DNA of 64,000 nt from Paenibacillus radicis (ex Xue et al. 2023) (GCF_024722015.1 NZ_JANQBD010000002.1:310001-374000), one strand, 5' to 3'; shown: positions 16,315 through 26,189, counted from the stretch's first letter. The notes: a model not told the origin generated them from the sequence alone. Translations and numbers: made by a program.

Positions 16315-19300
16315 TTATTTTAAGCTATCCAATAAAGTCTTGATTTGTGGGCTCAGATTCAGTGTATTCAAGATGATCGTCAACGCTTCTGCTCTGGTAG
16401 ATTGGGCATCTGGATTAAAATTATTCCCTTCCTTGCCTGCAACAATCCCCGCTTGGGCTGCTTCTTGGATTTGGCTGAAGGCAAAAGAATTTCCAGTGTC
16501 GGAAAATGCTCCTTTTGATTCATTCTTTTGCACGGCGCTCATATTCACGATCCTGCTAATAATGGCGACCATTTCAGCTCGGGAGACGGTTTGATCCGGA
16601 CGGAACTCTTGCCCATAACCGTTCAATATCCCGGCATTCGCAAGCTTTTCAATGGTACCTTTGGCCCAGTGGTTACTGATATCATTCATTGCAACCGATT
16701 GTTTGAGGTCGTTGTTGATACCGAATACTCTGTCGATAATCACTGCAAATTCAGCGCGTGTGATTGCGCCATCCGGTCTGAATTTTCCATCGTTATAGCC
16801 CTCAATAATGTTCAATTTAATGAAGCTTTCTATCGTTTTATTGGCCCAATGCTGTTGGATGTCAGAGAATGGCATTTTAACTTCGGATTTATTGGCATTT
16901 TCAATCCTTGTTGAAATGCGGTTAACCACACTGCTGTCCGTTTTTACAGCATCGCTTTTAAACACATCCGTGATTGCGGGCTGAGTTGAAGGTACCGTCG
17001 GTGTGACCTTGTCCTCAGGCTGTTTCGTATCAGTAGCAGGCACCGCTGGAGCAGAAGCTCCGGTACTGCTGCTGCTGTGACTGGCCGGTCTAGGTACGGT
17101 GACCGCTACCACTTTGGACTGGCCTGAGTAGGAAACGGTAATATCGGCCGCGCCGAAACCTACTGCCGTTATTATACCGGCTGCGCTTACGATAGCCACA
17201 CTCCCATTGGAGGTACTGTATGAAGCCGTTGCGGTGACATCAGCTGTTGTATTATTGCTGTATGCCGCTGAGACGACAAGCTGTTTCACTCCATTTATGG
17301 TGATGTTGGCGTTGGCAGCATCAACGGAAAGAGAAGTTACTGTCACTTGAACAGGTAGTGGAGATACATTTACTGCAATAGTTCTAGTATCTTGGGTTCC
17401 GTTAGCTTTGTTAATTATTACCGTTACATTTCCCGTTACAGCTGCACTTGTATGAGTGATGGCTCCGTTGTTGGCTACGTTTGCGTTGGAAGATACCAAA
17501 GTCAAAGTTACTCCCGTATCGCTCATCCCACTTAACCCGTTCAAGTAGGTCAACAGATTTGTAGACGTTCCTTCTGTAACCGTAAGGCTTGATGGCAGCA
17601 AAGCTTTGGCTGCTGCTATCGATGCATTGGCAAGCTCAGCTGGCGTTAGCGTGTGCGCCGATACGGTAACGGCAATCGTTTTAGTGTCTTGAGTTCCGTT
17701 GGCTTTGTTAATCAGTATTGTGACATTTCCGCTTACTGCAGAGCCTGTAAAAGTAATGGCTCCGTTATTTGCTACGTTAGCATTAGAGGACGTCAAGCTC
17801 AAAGTTACTCCCGTTGCGCTCATCCCACTTAACCCGTTCAAGTAGGTCAACAGATTCGTATACGTTCCTTCTGTAACCGTGAGGCTTGATGGCAGCAAAG
17901 CTTTAGCTGAAGCTATCGATGCATTGGCAAGCTCAGCTGGCGTTAGCGTGTGCGCCGGTACAGTAACGGCAATCGTTTTAGTAGCTTGAGTACCGTTGGC
18001 TTTGTTAATCAGTACTGTGACATTTCCGGTTACTGCAGCGCTTGTATAAGTGATGGTTCCGTCATTGGCTACGTTTGCGTTGGAGGACGTCAAGCTCAAC
18101 GTTACCCCCGTTGCGCTCATCCCGCTTAACCCATTTAAGTAGGTCAACAGATTCGTATACGTTCCTTCTGTAACCGTGAGGCTTGATGGCAGCAAAGCTT
18201 TAGCTGAAGCTATCGATGCATTGGCAAGCTCAGCTGGCGTTGGCGTGTGTGCCGATACGGTAACGGCAATCGTTTTTGTATCTTGAGTTCCGTTGGTTTT
18301 GTTAATCAGTACTGTGACATTTCCGCTTACTGCAGAACTTGTATAAGTGATGGCTCCGTTATTGGCTACGTTTGCGTTGGAGGACGTCAAGCTCAACGTT
18401 ACCCCCGTTGCACTCATCCCGCTTAACCCATTTAAGTAGGTCAAAAGATTCGTATACGTTCCTTCTGTAACCGTGAGGCTTGTTGGCAGCAAAGCTTTGG
18501 CTGAAGCAATCGATGCATTGGCAAGCTCAGCTGGCGTTGGCGTGTGCGCCGGTACGGTAACGGCAATGTTTTTAGTAGCTTGAGTTCCGTTGGCTTTGTT
18601 AATCAGTACTGTGACATTTCCGGTTACTGCAGAGCTTGTATAAGTGATGGCTCCGTTATTGGCTACGTTTGCGTTGGAGGACGTCAAGCTCAACGTTACC
18701 CCCGTTGCGCTCATCCCGCTTAACCCGTTTAAGTAGGTCAAAAGATTCGTATAAGTTCCTTCTATAACCGTAAGACTTGATGGCAGCAAAGCTTTGGCTG
18801 CTGCTATCGATGCATTGGCAAGCTCAGCTGGCGTTGGCGTGTGCGCCGGTACCGTAACGGCAATGGTTTTAGTGTCTTGAGTTTCGCCTGCTTTGGTGAT
18901 GATTACCGATACATTTCCGGTTACTGCAGAGCTTGTATAAGTAATGGCTCCGTTATTGGCTACGTTTGCGTTGGAGGACGTCAAGCTCAACGTTACCCCC
19001 GTTGCACTCATCCCGCTTAGTCCATTCAAGTAGGTCAAAAGATTCGTAATTGTGCCTTCTGTAACCGTGAGGCTTGACGGCAGTAAATTTTTAGCAACTG
19101 GGATTGCACTTTCGCTAGCAAAAGTATGTTTAACGATCACACCCGATAAAGAGGAGACATAGTGTGTTCCATCTGGAAGAAAGATCACACCGTACGCCGC
19201 CGGATTGCTGATCGATTCTAATAATTGTAATTTGGTAGGATCAGTAGCCGATTTCACGGCAAGGTCCGCATTATTGATTTTGTAAGCTTTACTCCATTCA

Positions 19301-19875
19301 TCAACAAAATAAAGGTCACCGTTCGTGTTAAATGCTATACCATTAATCGGTTTTGACGCGCCGGTAATAACTGCTGTTGGAACTGTCTGCCCTAGATCCA
19401 GCCTGTAGATGCCATTCGATGTATAATCAGTCATAAACAGATTGTCATTCGAGTCGAAGGTTATCCCATTCATATAGTTAAAGTTTCCTAAATAATAGGA
19501 TTGACTTAGAGTGTTTACCTGACTCGCACTCAACGGCAGACTCGTTAGCGAGGCCGCCGGAATCTTAAAAACGTTTTTGTTGCTGTCCTTTGTATAGAAT
19601 AAGTCTCCGTGGCTGTTGATGGCCACAGACATCGGAGTGCTGTAGGTACTCATGACCAAAACATCGCTCACCTGTCCGGTAGTTGTTGAAATACGTGAGA
19701 TTTTGTCAACGTTCCGTTGGGCTACATAGATATAACCGTTATAATAGGCCATAGATCTGGGGTCGCTAATGGTGATCGAATCAGCCGGGCTTGCAGCCCC
19801 GACCGAGGAGAGCGGGATCATACTGAGAATCATAGTTAAGATCATTACGATAATTAGAGCTTTTTTACCTTGCAT
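16315..19875 (-). CDS. Secreted SLH-domain protein with NHL/SMP30-like propeller and six Ig-like repeats
   Basis: 1186 residues. Signal peptide 1-28 (ends SSVGAAS); a beta-propeller of the NHL/SMP-30 type (about 35-260; repeated NG(I/V)AF/TFD..GNLFxxD turns); six tandem 99-residue repeats of an atrophied bacterial Ig-like type (about 258-840, core ALLPSSLTVTEGTYTNLLTY); a Big_2-like domain (about 840-930); a Ser/Pro/Thr linker; and three SLH domains (about 1000-1180, each with the W..x..G/N..x..F.P turn and TRAEF-type motif). Likely surface-anchored and involved in binding or adhesion; no enzyme motif seen. Start ATG 19875 follows AAGGAGGC. Monocistronic: it has its own terminator and a 280-base upstream gap. 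Confidence 0.9.
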   Translation of the reverse strand: MQGKKALIIVMILTMILSMIPLSSVGAASPADSITISDPRSMAYYNGYIYVAQRNVDKISRISTTTGQVSDVLVMSTYSTPMSVAINSHGDLFYTKDSNKNVFKIPAASLTSLPLSASQVNTLSQSYYLGNFNYMNGITFDSNDNLFMTDYTSNGIYRLDLGQTVPTAVITGASKPINGIAFNTNGDLYFVDEWSKAYKINNADLAVKSATDPTKLQLLESISNPAAYGVIFLPDGTHYVSSLSGVIVKHTFASESAIPVAKNLLPSSLTVTEGTITNLLTYLNGLSGMSATGVTLSLTSSNANVANNGAITYTSSAVTGNVSVIITKAGETQDTKTIAVTVPAHTPTPAELANASIAAAKALLPSSLTVIEGTYTNLLTYLNGLSGMSATGVTLSLTSSNANVANNGAITYTSSAVTGNVTVLINKANGTQATKNIAVTVPAHTPTPAELANASIASAKALLPTSLTVTEGTYTNLLTYLNGLSGMSATGVTLSLTSSNANVANNGAITYTSSAVSGNVTVLINKTNGTQDTKTIAVTVSAHTPTPAELANASIASAKALLPSSLTVTEGTYTNLLTYLNGLSGMSATGVTLSLTSSNANVANDGTITYTSAAVTGNVTVLINKANGTQATKTIAVTVPAHTLTPAELANASIASAKALLPSSLTVTEGTYTNLLTYLNGLSGMSATGVTLSLTSSNANVANNGAITFTGSAVSGNVTILINKANGTQDTKTIAVTVSAHTLTPAELANASIAAAKALLPSSLTVTEGTSTNLLTYLNGLSGMSDTGVTLTLVSSNANVANNGAITHTSAAVTGNVTVIINKANGTQDTRTIAVNVSPLPVQVTVTSLSVDAANANITINGVKQLVVSAAYSNNTTADVTATASYSTSNGSVAIVSAAGIITAVGFGAADITVSYSGQSKVVAVTVPRPASHSSSSTGASAPAVPATDTKQPEDKVTPTVPSTQPAITDVFKSDAVKTDSSVVNRISTRIENANKSEVKMPFSDIQQHWANKTIESFIKLNIIEGYNDGKFRPDGAITRAEFAVIIDRVFGINNDLKQSVAMNDISNHWAKGTIEKLANAGILNGYGQEFRPDQTVSRAEMVAIISRIVNMSAVQKNESKGAFSDTGNSFAFSQIQEAAQAGIVAGKEGNNFNPDAQSTRAEALTIILNTLNLSPQIKTLLDSLK
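17340..19110 (-). repeat. Six tandem 297-bp in-gene repeats
   Basis: Six successive 99-residue units (from VAKNLLPSS to NKANGTQDT…) are encoded by 297-base copies. Copies 2 to 5 are nearly identical; the first and last are more diverged, the usual result of expansion from the centre of the array. Confidence 0.9.
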
Positions 19876-20090
19876 ACTAGTGAAAAGCCTCCTTGTTAGT
19901 GGATTAAAATACGAAGATGAATAGTGCAGGTATCTCTAAATGACAAAAGTTAAATGTATTGCCTCCTTTGTGAATAAAGTACTAATTTTCGACAAAAATC
20001 ATAATAAATAGACACTTCTTTTTATCACACCGGCTCTCAACAAATTCTAAACATCAGTAGTTACCGCTATTTCAACCCTATAATTTCCAG

Positions 20091-20128
20091 AAAAAAACGA
20101 GCCTCTAGAATCACTTCTATGGCTCGTC
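20091..20128 (-). terminator. Hairpin terminator of small membrane protein gene
   Basis: Imperfect stem with perfect outer arms (ACGAGCC/GGCTCGT), followed on the minus strand by seven T. It lies 30 bases past the stop at 20159. Confidence 0.8.
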
Positions 20129-20158
20129 CTCACATATATGCTGTTCACCTGATCATCT

Positions 20159-20590
20159 CTATTTGCTGTAAAGACGGTTGCGCCAACAGTAAGACGCCTC
20201 AAATATAGCAAAAATACCGACTACCACAGCAACCAGTATTATCGCCCATATACCGAAAACTGTTATTGTAACAACGGAACCGTTAGCCCCAAGCAAAAGT
20301 ATGCTGTCGACCACCCAAAGTATGTCCACAATGGAAAAAATGAGTACACCCCTGTAAGGAACAACATTCCTGGTAGCCGCCCATACTAGAAAGGAAACGA
20401 CAATGAGCAGGAAAATCCCCGTCCCTATCAAGGCTGACCGGTTGTCCAGTCCTGTCCAATCTGTAACATACTTCGGAAATAAAAGCAGTAGAAGTCCGCA
20501 AGCCCCTGATGAAACGGCATTCGTCAATAGAACCTTTCGGATCAGAAAATCCCCTGTCACCGACTTTGCCCCATTTTGTTGCAGTGTCAT
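20159..20590 (-). CDS. Four-helix integral membrane protein, function unknown
   Basis: About 143 residues with four hydrophobic segments: AVSSGACGLLLLLF, LIGTGIFLLIVVSFLVWAA, VLIFSIVDILWVVDSILLL and the long VVTITVFGIWAIILVAVVVGIF split here at VVTITVFGIWAIILV. Short loops and no soluble domain; the aspartate and tryptophan in helix 3 are the only conspicuous polar residues. I do not recognise the family beyond a generic small membrane protein. ATG 20590 is chosen because AGAGAGGTG precedes it; a GTG at 20623 lacks a ribosome site. Monocistronic. Confidence 0.75.
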   Translation of the reverse strand: MTLQQNGAKSVTGDFLIRKVLLTNAVSSGACGLLLLLFPKYVTDWTGLDNRSALIGTGIFLLIVVSFLVWAATRNVVPYRGVLIFSIVDILWVVDSILLLGANGSVVTITVFGIWAIILVAVVVGIFAIFEASYCWRNRLYSK

Positions 20591-20697
20591 GATAAGCACC
20601 TCTCTTAGCAGAATTGATTTCACACGTTCAATATAAGCAAGAAAAGACTGCCAACACCATACAATTGGGTGCCAAATGATGCCAATTTGCGGATTTA

Positions 20698-21117
20698 TTA
20701 CGGATCAACTAGAAGTATATCTTTGCTCATATTCACTTGCTCAATCATATGCCCAATGTTTCCTTCACCTGCATACAAAGACATATCAAAAAAGTCTTTA
20801 TTCAACTCAGACCAATACAATTCATTTTCATCCCCTGAGATCATTACATCGCCCTTTAATTTCCCAAAGTAAACTTCAACATAGCAATGCTGCAAATAGT
20901 ATTTAAAATCCATTAAGTGATTCAATCTAACATCCTCTTTTAAAATGCCGGTTTCTTCCAATAATTCTCTGTAAGCAGCTTCAATTCCCGTCTCTCCAAC
21001 CTCGATTTTTCCACCAACCAGATTGCTTAATCCTATGTAGGGATTTTTTAACCGTGTGCACATTAGCAGTCGATCCATGTCTTTGTTGTATATCATAAGA
21101 ACGTTATATCCTTGCAT
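20698..21117 (-). CDS. Nudix hydrolase, MutT-like
   Basis: 139 residues with an intact Nudix box (GGKIEVGETGIEAAYRELLE followed by ETGI), giving the GX5EX7REUXEEXGU pattern that binds magnesium. Close in form to 8-oxo-dGTP diphosphatases and related nucleoside-diphosphate hydrolases; substrate unproven. It starts at ATG 21117, six bases after AGGAGGT. Its neighbours are unrelated, and it is probably transcribed alone or by read-through from the exporter gene 97 bases upstream. Confidence 0.9.
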   Translation of the reverse strand: MQGYNVLMIYNKDMDRLLMCTRLKNPYIGLSNLVGGKIEVGETGIEAAYRELLEETGILKEDVRLNHLMDFKYYLQHCYVEVYFGKLKGDVMISGDENELYWSELNKDFFDMSLYAGEGNIGHMIEQVNMSKDILLVDP

Positions 21118-21213
21118 TGCATAACCTCCTTTTATCGTCCATATAACCTCTACTTCGATATTTTACCATTAAACATACAATATATAGCTAATGAACATAC
21201 GTGTTACTTACTA

Positions 21214-22590
21214 TTATACAACCGTTTTCCCTACCGATTTCCCCATCTTCAACCGTGTGCTTGCAAACAAGCTAAAGATAATTAAACCAAGATTAAGTAC
21301 CATAGCGCCGGAAATTCCAACTTCCATCAATAATCCGGTTGCTTGACTGACAGCTATGATCGCACCCCCAATACCAATAACGATACCGGGTGTAAAGGAA
21401 TCTGCGAACTGAAGGTTTGCTGAAACCTCACCTGATTCTCCTTCTTTGGCATTTGCAAAAGCTACAGCACCGCTAGTAGGATGAGCCAATCCGATCCCAA
21501 TTCCTGTTATCATTTGACCGATGATCGACAAAGCAATATTGATTGCAGGCACCCAAACGACAATTCCAATACCAATAATCATGAGGGAAACCCCCATTCT
21601 AATTCGTTTATTCCTACCTCGCCCTTGATCCGCAGCGTCCCAGTGAGATTGCATATAGGACACAACGCACCAACTAAGTGCCGCACTTGCCACGATTAAT
21701 CCAGCCAAATCCGCCGTTAGTCCTTTTGTTTCTGTCAATGCAAGCACTAAAAAGTTTTGAGTACTCACATAAGCAGCGAAAAATAATCCTCTCGAAGCAA
21801 TTAACGAAGGCAAGCCCAAGCGAAATTTCAACGTACCTGCTGGAAGCAATTTACGGAGCGGCTGAACCATGAGAGCCAAGCCAACGAGTACTAATACAAT
21901 TCCTATTGTTTTCGGAAGCATACCAAGACCGCTCAAGAAAATTCCGGTACCGATAGCAAGCAGTATGGATAGCCATGTCGCTCCTGCTCCACTCTTCTTT
22001 TCTACGTTAGGAAATTTTAATTTACGGAAGACGGGTAAGCTCAGAAAAGCTGCAAGTACTAAAAATGGCAGCACTCCCCAGAATACGAACCTCCACGAAA
22101 ATTGTTGTGCAATCACACCGGCAACATAAGGACCGATCATAGAGGGTAGAACATAAGCTGTTCCAAAAGCACCTAATATTTTAGGGCGAAGCTCATCCGG
22201 GTAACTTAAGGAAATGGCGGTATATACACAAGTCATCATCGCTCCCGCTCCAAACCCCTGCAATGCCCGTGAAGCTATTAAAACCATCATATCGTTAGCG
22301 ACTGCTGCAGCGATCAATCCAATTACAAATAAAATAATGGCTACAGTAAATGGCAATGCCGGCCCTTTCCTATCGATAAGTCGTCCTACTACCAAGGTTC
22401 CAATAATTTGAGCAAGCAAATAAGCGCTGAAAATCCATCCATAAAGCGTGATTCCTTTTAAATCGTTAGCTATAGCTGGAGCGACCGTTGTTACAGCCAA
22501 TCCTTCAAACCCGACTGCCATTACAGCCAAAATGATTCCAATAGACAAAGCAAGGTATCTCGGCCCAAAAATACTTTGAGTTGATGACAT
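21214..22590 (-). CDS. MFS drug-efflux-type transporter
   Basis: 458 residues with the major-facilitator signature motifs: motif A GRLIDRKG after helix 2, motif B RALQGFGAG near residue 110, and motif C-like GPYVAGVIAQQFSWRFVFW typical of drug/proton antiporters. Twelve or more hydrophobic segments can be traced. Expected to sit in the cytoplasmic membrane and export small hydrophobic compounds; the substrate is unknown. Start ATG 22590 follows GGAGG ten bases upstream. A perfect 12-base inverted repeat overlaps its promoter, so it is probably controlled by a repressor, which is not encoded next to it. Confidence 0.9.
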   Translation of the reverse strand: MSSTQSIFGPRYLALSIGIILAVMAVGFEGLAVTTVAPAIANDLKGITLYGWIFSAYLLAQIIGTLVVGRLIDRKGPALPFTVAIILFVIGLIAAAVANDMMVLIASRALQGFGAGAMMTCVYTAISLSYPDELRPKILGAFGTAYVLPSMIGPYVAGVIAQQFSWRFVFWGVLPFLVLAAFLSLPVFRKLKFPNVEKKSGAGATWLSILLAIGTGIFLSGLGMLPKTIGIVLVLVGLALMVQPLRKLLPAGTLKFRLGLPSLIASRGLFFAAYVSTQNFLVLALTETKGLTADLAGLIVASAALSWCVVSYMQSHWDAADQGRGRNKRIRMGVSLMIIGIGIVVWVPAINIALSIIGQMITGIGIGLAHPTSGAVAFANAKEGESGEVSANLQFADSFTPGIVIGIGGAIIAVSQATGLLMEVGISGAMVLNLGLIIFSLFASTRLKMGKSVGKTVV

Positions 22591-22624
22591 AATGATTAAC
22601 CTCCAAATATTGTGTCAGATCTTA

Positions 22625-22674
22625 TGTATACATCGCATCCGGATACTTTGTAAACATTTTACTTTACAAAGTAT
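22625..22674 (-). promoter_or_regulatory. Promoter with perfect palindromic operator for the MFS gene
   Basis: ATACTTTGTAAA at 22643-22654 and its exact reverse complement at 22663-22674 are separated by eight bases. On the minus strand a TTTACA box (22654-22649), 18-base spacer and TATACA box (22630-22625) form a plausible sigma-A promoter whose -35 element is one arm of the palindrome. The geometry fits a dimeric TetR- or MarR-type repressor site. Confidence 0.75.
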
Positions 22675-22734
22675 AATATTCCACTTTTACTTAGTCAACA
22701 TTTTTATTTATAATGTTATTTTAATTCCAGCTAA

Positions 22735-22765
22735 CAAAAAAGAGCCTTCCGCATAAGGAAGACTC
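22735..22765 (-). terminator. Intrinsic terminator of the SLH/PPC gene
   Basis: Nine-base stem (22742-22750 with 22757-22765) and six-base loop followed on the minus strand by a run of T. It lies 20 bases past the stop at 22786. Confidence 0.88.
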
Positions 22766-22785
22766 CCATTTTCTCATGATTAACT

Positions 22786-23265
22786 CTATTGTACAGCTAC
22801 ATTTAAGTAATATCCTTTACTGTTCGAGCCGGGTTTAAAATCAATATAATAATCACCTGTTACCTCAGGTTTATATATAAGGGGGCTGTCTTCAGACTTC
22901 GCAAACTCTTGACGGTCTTGATTCATTATTACAATATCGGTTACATATATTTTTTTATTCCGTTCAGTGTCATTAATTGAATAAGTATCGTAGTTGGCGG
23001 ATGATGGAGCATCGTTAGGCGCAGCATCCTCCGACCAAAACCGATAGCTTTTACCTGCCTCAAGCCTCACTTTGTATAGAACAGTACGTTCACTTCCGAA
23101 TTTCACGGCCGGTCTCAACGTTCTCCCAATATTAGCACCATTGATGTTTAATTCCATTGCTGCATTTATGGATTTTCCATCGAGAAAGGTTACTTTTGCC
23201 ATGCTCCCAGGAACTCCAATTAAGCGCAATACTTGTTTGTCATTGAAAAGACGGGTCTCGTTCAC
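22786..23265 (-). pseudogene. C-terminal part of a frameshifted SLH protein
   Basis: A 159-codon frame that overlaps the upstream frame by 26 bases. Its first codon would be GTG at 23265, but there is no ribosome site, and in-frame sequence just upstream (LFLQVNETRLF) would join smoothly onto the upstream protein (RLFGQTI). It encodes beta-rich sequence ending YYIDFKPGSNSKGYYLNVAV, the typical end of a pre-peptidase C-terminal-like domain. It is best read as the severed C-terminus of the 23240-24766 gene. Confidence 0.7.
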
Positions 23266-24766
23266 TTGTAAAAATAGTTTGTCCGAACAATCGATCTATA
23301 CCTTGAAGACTTAGATCATAAGTAGTAACGTTTTCAACCTTAAAATCATAATTTTTGTCACGCGGAAAAGTTAGATTTAGCCACGTAACACCTGTATGTG
23401 TAATAGCTACTTCTCGTATTCCGCTGCCAATAGAAATAGCAGTTTCTTTAGTTACACCCTTCTCCTGAACCTTTAATTTATACGTAACAGGTTGATCAGC
23501 AGACCTCACCTTTAATAAGTACGTTTCGGTTTGAGTGGGTTTCAATGCTATGAAATTGATTCCTTGCCTATCTTCCAATAGATCTCCTTTCTGATTTAAA
23601 ATAGTCATTTTTTCTAAGTTCCCATTATTTAATGCCGCTTCAATCATGTAGTCAGATCCGTTAGTCATAGGAAAAGCAAAGTAAACTTCTTGATTAGCTG
23701 GAAGCTGGAGAGAAGCGCCTATTTGATCCATAATATTATAATCGATGGCCTTAGAGGCAGAAGCACCATTCACAGCTTTGAATTCTGCCTGCTTACTCGG
23801 ATCAGCCTTAATTTCCAAATAATAAAAACCGGTTTGTTTAGGTTCAAATATAAAACTGGAAGAAGTCTGATTAGAAGTATGGGCAGACACATATTTTCCT
23901 TGAGCATCTCTTATTTCTATTCGTTCTATTCCAGTAGTTTGAAATATTAGTGAGTGCAGTGTCTCGCAATCCAATCGATACCACGTAATTGTATTTGTCA
24001 CCCGGGCCGTCTCGCTTGTCTCGTAATATTTGGCCTGCTCCAAACTTATACCGCTGCCAGAAGGAGGAAGTTCCTTCCTTTTAGGCTGATCCAGCTGGAA
24101 GTTTTGTTTATCTTTAGCTGCATGCTGATTATGAGCTTCAGCTAGCTTTAATGAAAGGGCAATCAATGCGGCTGCATCACCACGTGTCATGATTTCCTTA
24201 GAGTGATAAGGCTCTTTACTTAGCCCTTCTGTCCTTAGACCATTTTGTAGAACCATCGAAACGGCTTCCTTGGCCCAGGAATCTGTATCCTCAACAGAAC
24301 CTTGAAATTTGGCGATTGAATGATTGGTGACACCAGAGTCTTGAAGCCAACGCCACACGATCAAAGCGGCAGCTTGACGGGTAATAGGTTCAGTTGGAGC
24401 AAATAGGTCAGCACTAACACCATCCATTAGTTTTTCATTGTACACTGTAGCGATGTAAGGTTTGGACCACTCATTATGGATATCCGTAAATGGTAACTTA
24501 TACGCATTATCTTTAATCTTCAATTGAAAAGCTGTTGATAATATTTTGGCGAATTGTTCTCTAGTTAACGACCCTTCGGGGGTAAATAATTGAGCTCCTG
24601 TCCCATCCAAAATCTGTTTCTCTACAAGTTCATAAATATAGGGTGCGTTGGGTAAGCTTTCGGGGACATCTGTAAATAATTTTGTAGAAGGCACTGAAGC
24701 TATAGCGGCGTTTGGAATAAGCATACCGATTAAGCAAAAAACGATTAATTTAACTGGGGTTTGCAA
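23240..24766 (-). pseudogene. N-terminal part of a frameshifted SLH-domain secreted protein
   Basis: 508 codons: signal peptide (1-24, ending AIASVPS), three N-terminal SLH domains (about 30-215; e.g. FTDVPESLPNAPYI, LPFTDIHNEWSKPYI, TRGDAAALIALSLKLA), then three pre-peptidase C-terminal-like beta domains (about 240-500; FYYLEIKADPS, TYLLKVRSADQPV). The last 13 residues are out of register; after GQTI the protein continues in the next frame (22786-23265). A one-base change in the TTTTT run near 23272 would fuse both into a protein of about 640 residues. It could be a real inactivating mutation, a phase-variable tract, or an assembly error. Likely surface-bound if intact. Confidence 0.75.
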
Positions 24767-24853
24767 TCTACCACTCCTAAAATCCTTTTCGTTTATTATT
24801 ACATAAGTGGTCGATTTTGGAAATCAGGTTTCTTACAATAAAAAGTTCTAGTC

Positions 24854-25255
24854 TTATGAAAGCAACTTCATCTCATGTAATTTGTCGAAAATGATTTGGC
24901 TAACCGGAGATACACGATTTCGATCATGATAAGTTAACCAGAGCAATTCCTCTATTTCAGAAGCTGGACTCAATTCCCCTTCAAAATCCGCAGTATAACA
25001 AGCCATTTTCACCAGAACACCTTCTGATTTATCATGGGCTTGAGCTTCGAATGTTCCAAAATGCGAGATGGTCTCAGGCTTAATTCGTACTGATAATTCC
25101 TCCCCTACCTCTCGAACAAGGGTGTCGGCATCAGTTTCGCCAGGATCTCTTTTTCCTCCAGGTATGTAGCATATATGTTTCCCTCTGGAACGAGCGCTTA
25201 ATATTTGGCCATCAACAATATAAATCCATGCAATCTTGTCAATGATTGGCGTCAT
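24854..25255 (-). CDS. Nudix hydrolase
   Basis: 133 residues with a complete Nudix box GGKRDPGETDADTLVREVGE followed by ELSV (metal-binding REVGEE core). Probably hydrolyses a nucleoside-diphosphate-linked compound; the substrate is not evident. It follows the Cys-Ntn hydrolase gene by 52 bases in the same direction, so it may be the last gene of the catabolic operon, although Nudix genes are often bystanders. Start ATG 25255 lies after ATGAGGAAAC. Confidence 0.88.
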   Translation of the reverse strand: MTPIIDKIAWIYIVDGQILSARSRGKHICYIPGGKRDPGETDADTLVREVGEELSVRIKPETISHFGTFEAQAHDKSEGVLVKMACYTADFEGELSPASEIEELLWLTYHDRNRVSPVSQIIFDKLHEMKLLS

Positions 25256-25307
25256 TAATGTTTCCTCATTTCATTTTTCTGAAAATTATAGCACTATTTC
25301 CTCGAAC

Positions 25308-26189
25308 TTAAAAATTACACCTATTGTTTCGACCAGAAAAATCCATTTCATGCCATTCCCCTTTGCAGGGATGCCCCACAGTGAAATGCATCTTCTTCGA
25401 ACGGATATCCCAGATCATGGCGCTTAGGGTCTCATGTGGCTCAGGAGAATTGGAGCGACCTTTCGATACGCCATGCGCGCAAATACTGCCTGTGCTCTCA
25501 CCGCTTCCAGCATGCAGGGCAGTCATTTGCTTCAAGCGGTTAATTACCTCAACGGCATCGAGATTCATTTCTTCTCGCTTGATGTTCGACAATATTTGCT
25601 CGGCTAACCGCTGTCGTATCCCGCGATCTTCCCGGATTTCCTCCGGCAGTTGATTCTGCTCGGACTGAAACAAGGTGAACGCCTGATTGCTCCGAACGAT
25701 GAAATGCTGCTTTGTTGCATTTTGCAGACCGTATAATCCTTGACAGTGCTCAAAGACGAGCAGTTCACCTGTTCTGTCTACAATAACATGGTTTCCGCCT
25801 AATGGAGCCATCCCTTCGGAAAATCGCTCTACAAACAACGCAGCCGCCTCAGCCGCTGCGGAGCATCCAGCCAGCACTTCCGCTTGTACAATCCCTCTTA
25901 CATCACCGCTCCAATAAGAATTTTTACTTGATTGTTTCTGTTCGGAGGCTACATCGGGCATGTGCTCTTTATAACCGAAGTAGGAGCTGATCACCATCAG
26001 CCCCTTTTCATTCATACCTGCATTAATCCCTTGCTGCTGGGTCAAACCGTACCCTAATGCATCATAACGTCCAGGGTTATTCACTTGCCCATGCCAAAAG
26101 CCGGTCAAAGGCGAGTCTGACGTTTTAAACCCGAATATCCGCTTGCCCCCGCTGCGATCCTTGATAACTACCGCACCTGTTGTACACAT
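25308..26189 (-). CDS. Cys-Ntn hydrolase, C45 acyltransferase / penicillin-acylase-like
   Basis: 293 residues starting MCTTG: removal of Met1 exposes Cys2 as N-terminal nucleophile, as in C45 (acyl-CoA:6-aminopenicillanate acyltransferase-like) and choloylglycine-hydrolase-like enzymes. Further family traits are the segment NNPGRYDALGYGLTQQQGIN, AGMNEKGLMVISSYFG, LGGNHVIVDRTGELLVFE and the late SICAHG…TLSAMIWDIRSKKMHF. Such enzymes cleave or form amide bonds. There is no signal peptide and no pro-sequence, so maturation needs only methionine removal. Sixth gene of the putative catabolic operon (76 bases after the racemase-like gene); start follows AGAGGTG. Confidence 0.85.
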   Translation of the reverse strand: MCTTGAVVIKDRSGGKRIFGFKTSDSPLTGFWHGQVNNPGRYDALGYGLTQQQGINAGMNEKGLMVISSYFGYKEHMPDVASEQKQSSKNSYWSGDVRGIVQAEVLAGCSAAAEAAALFVERFSEGMAPLGGNHVIVDRTGELLVFEHCQGLYGLQNATKQHFIVRSNQAFTLFQSEQNQLPEEIREDRGIRQRLAEQILSNIKREEMNLDAVEVINRLKQMTALHAGSGESTGSICAHGVSKGRSNSPEPHETLSAMIWDIRSKKMHFTVGHPCKGEWHEMDFSGRNNRCNF

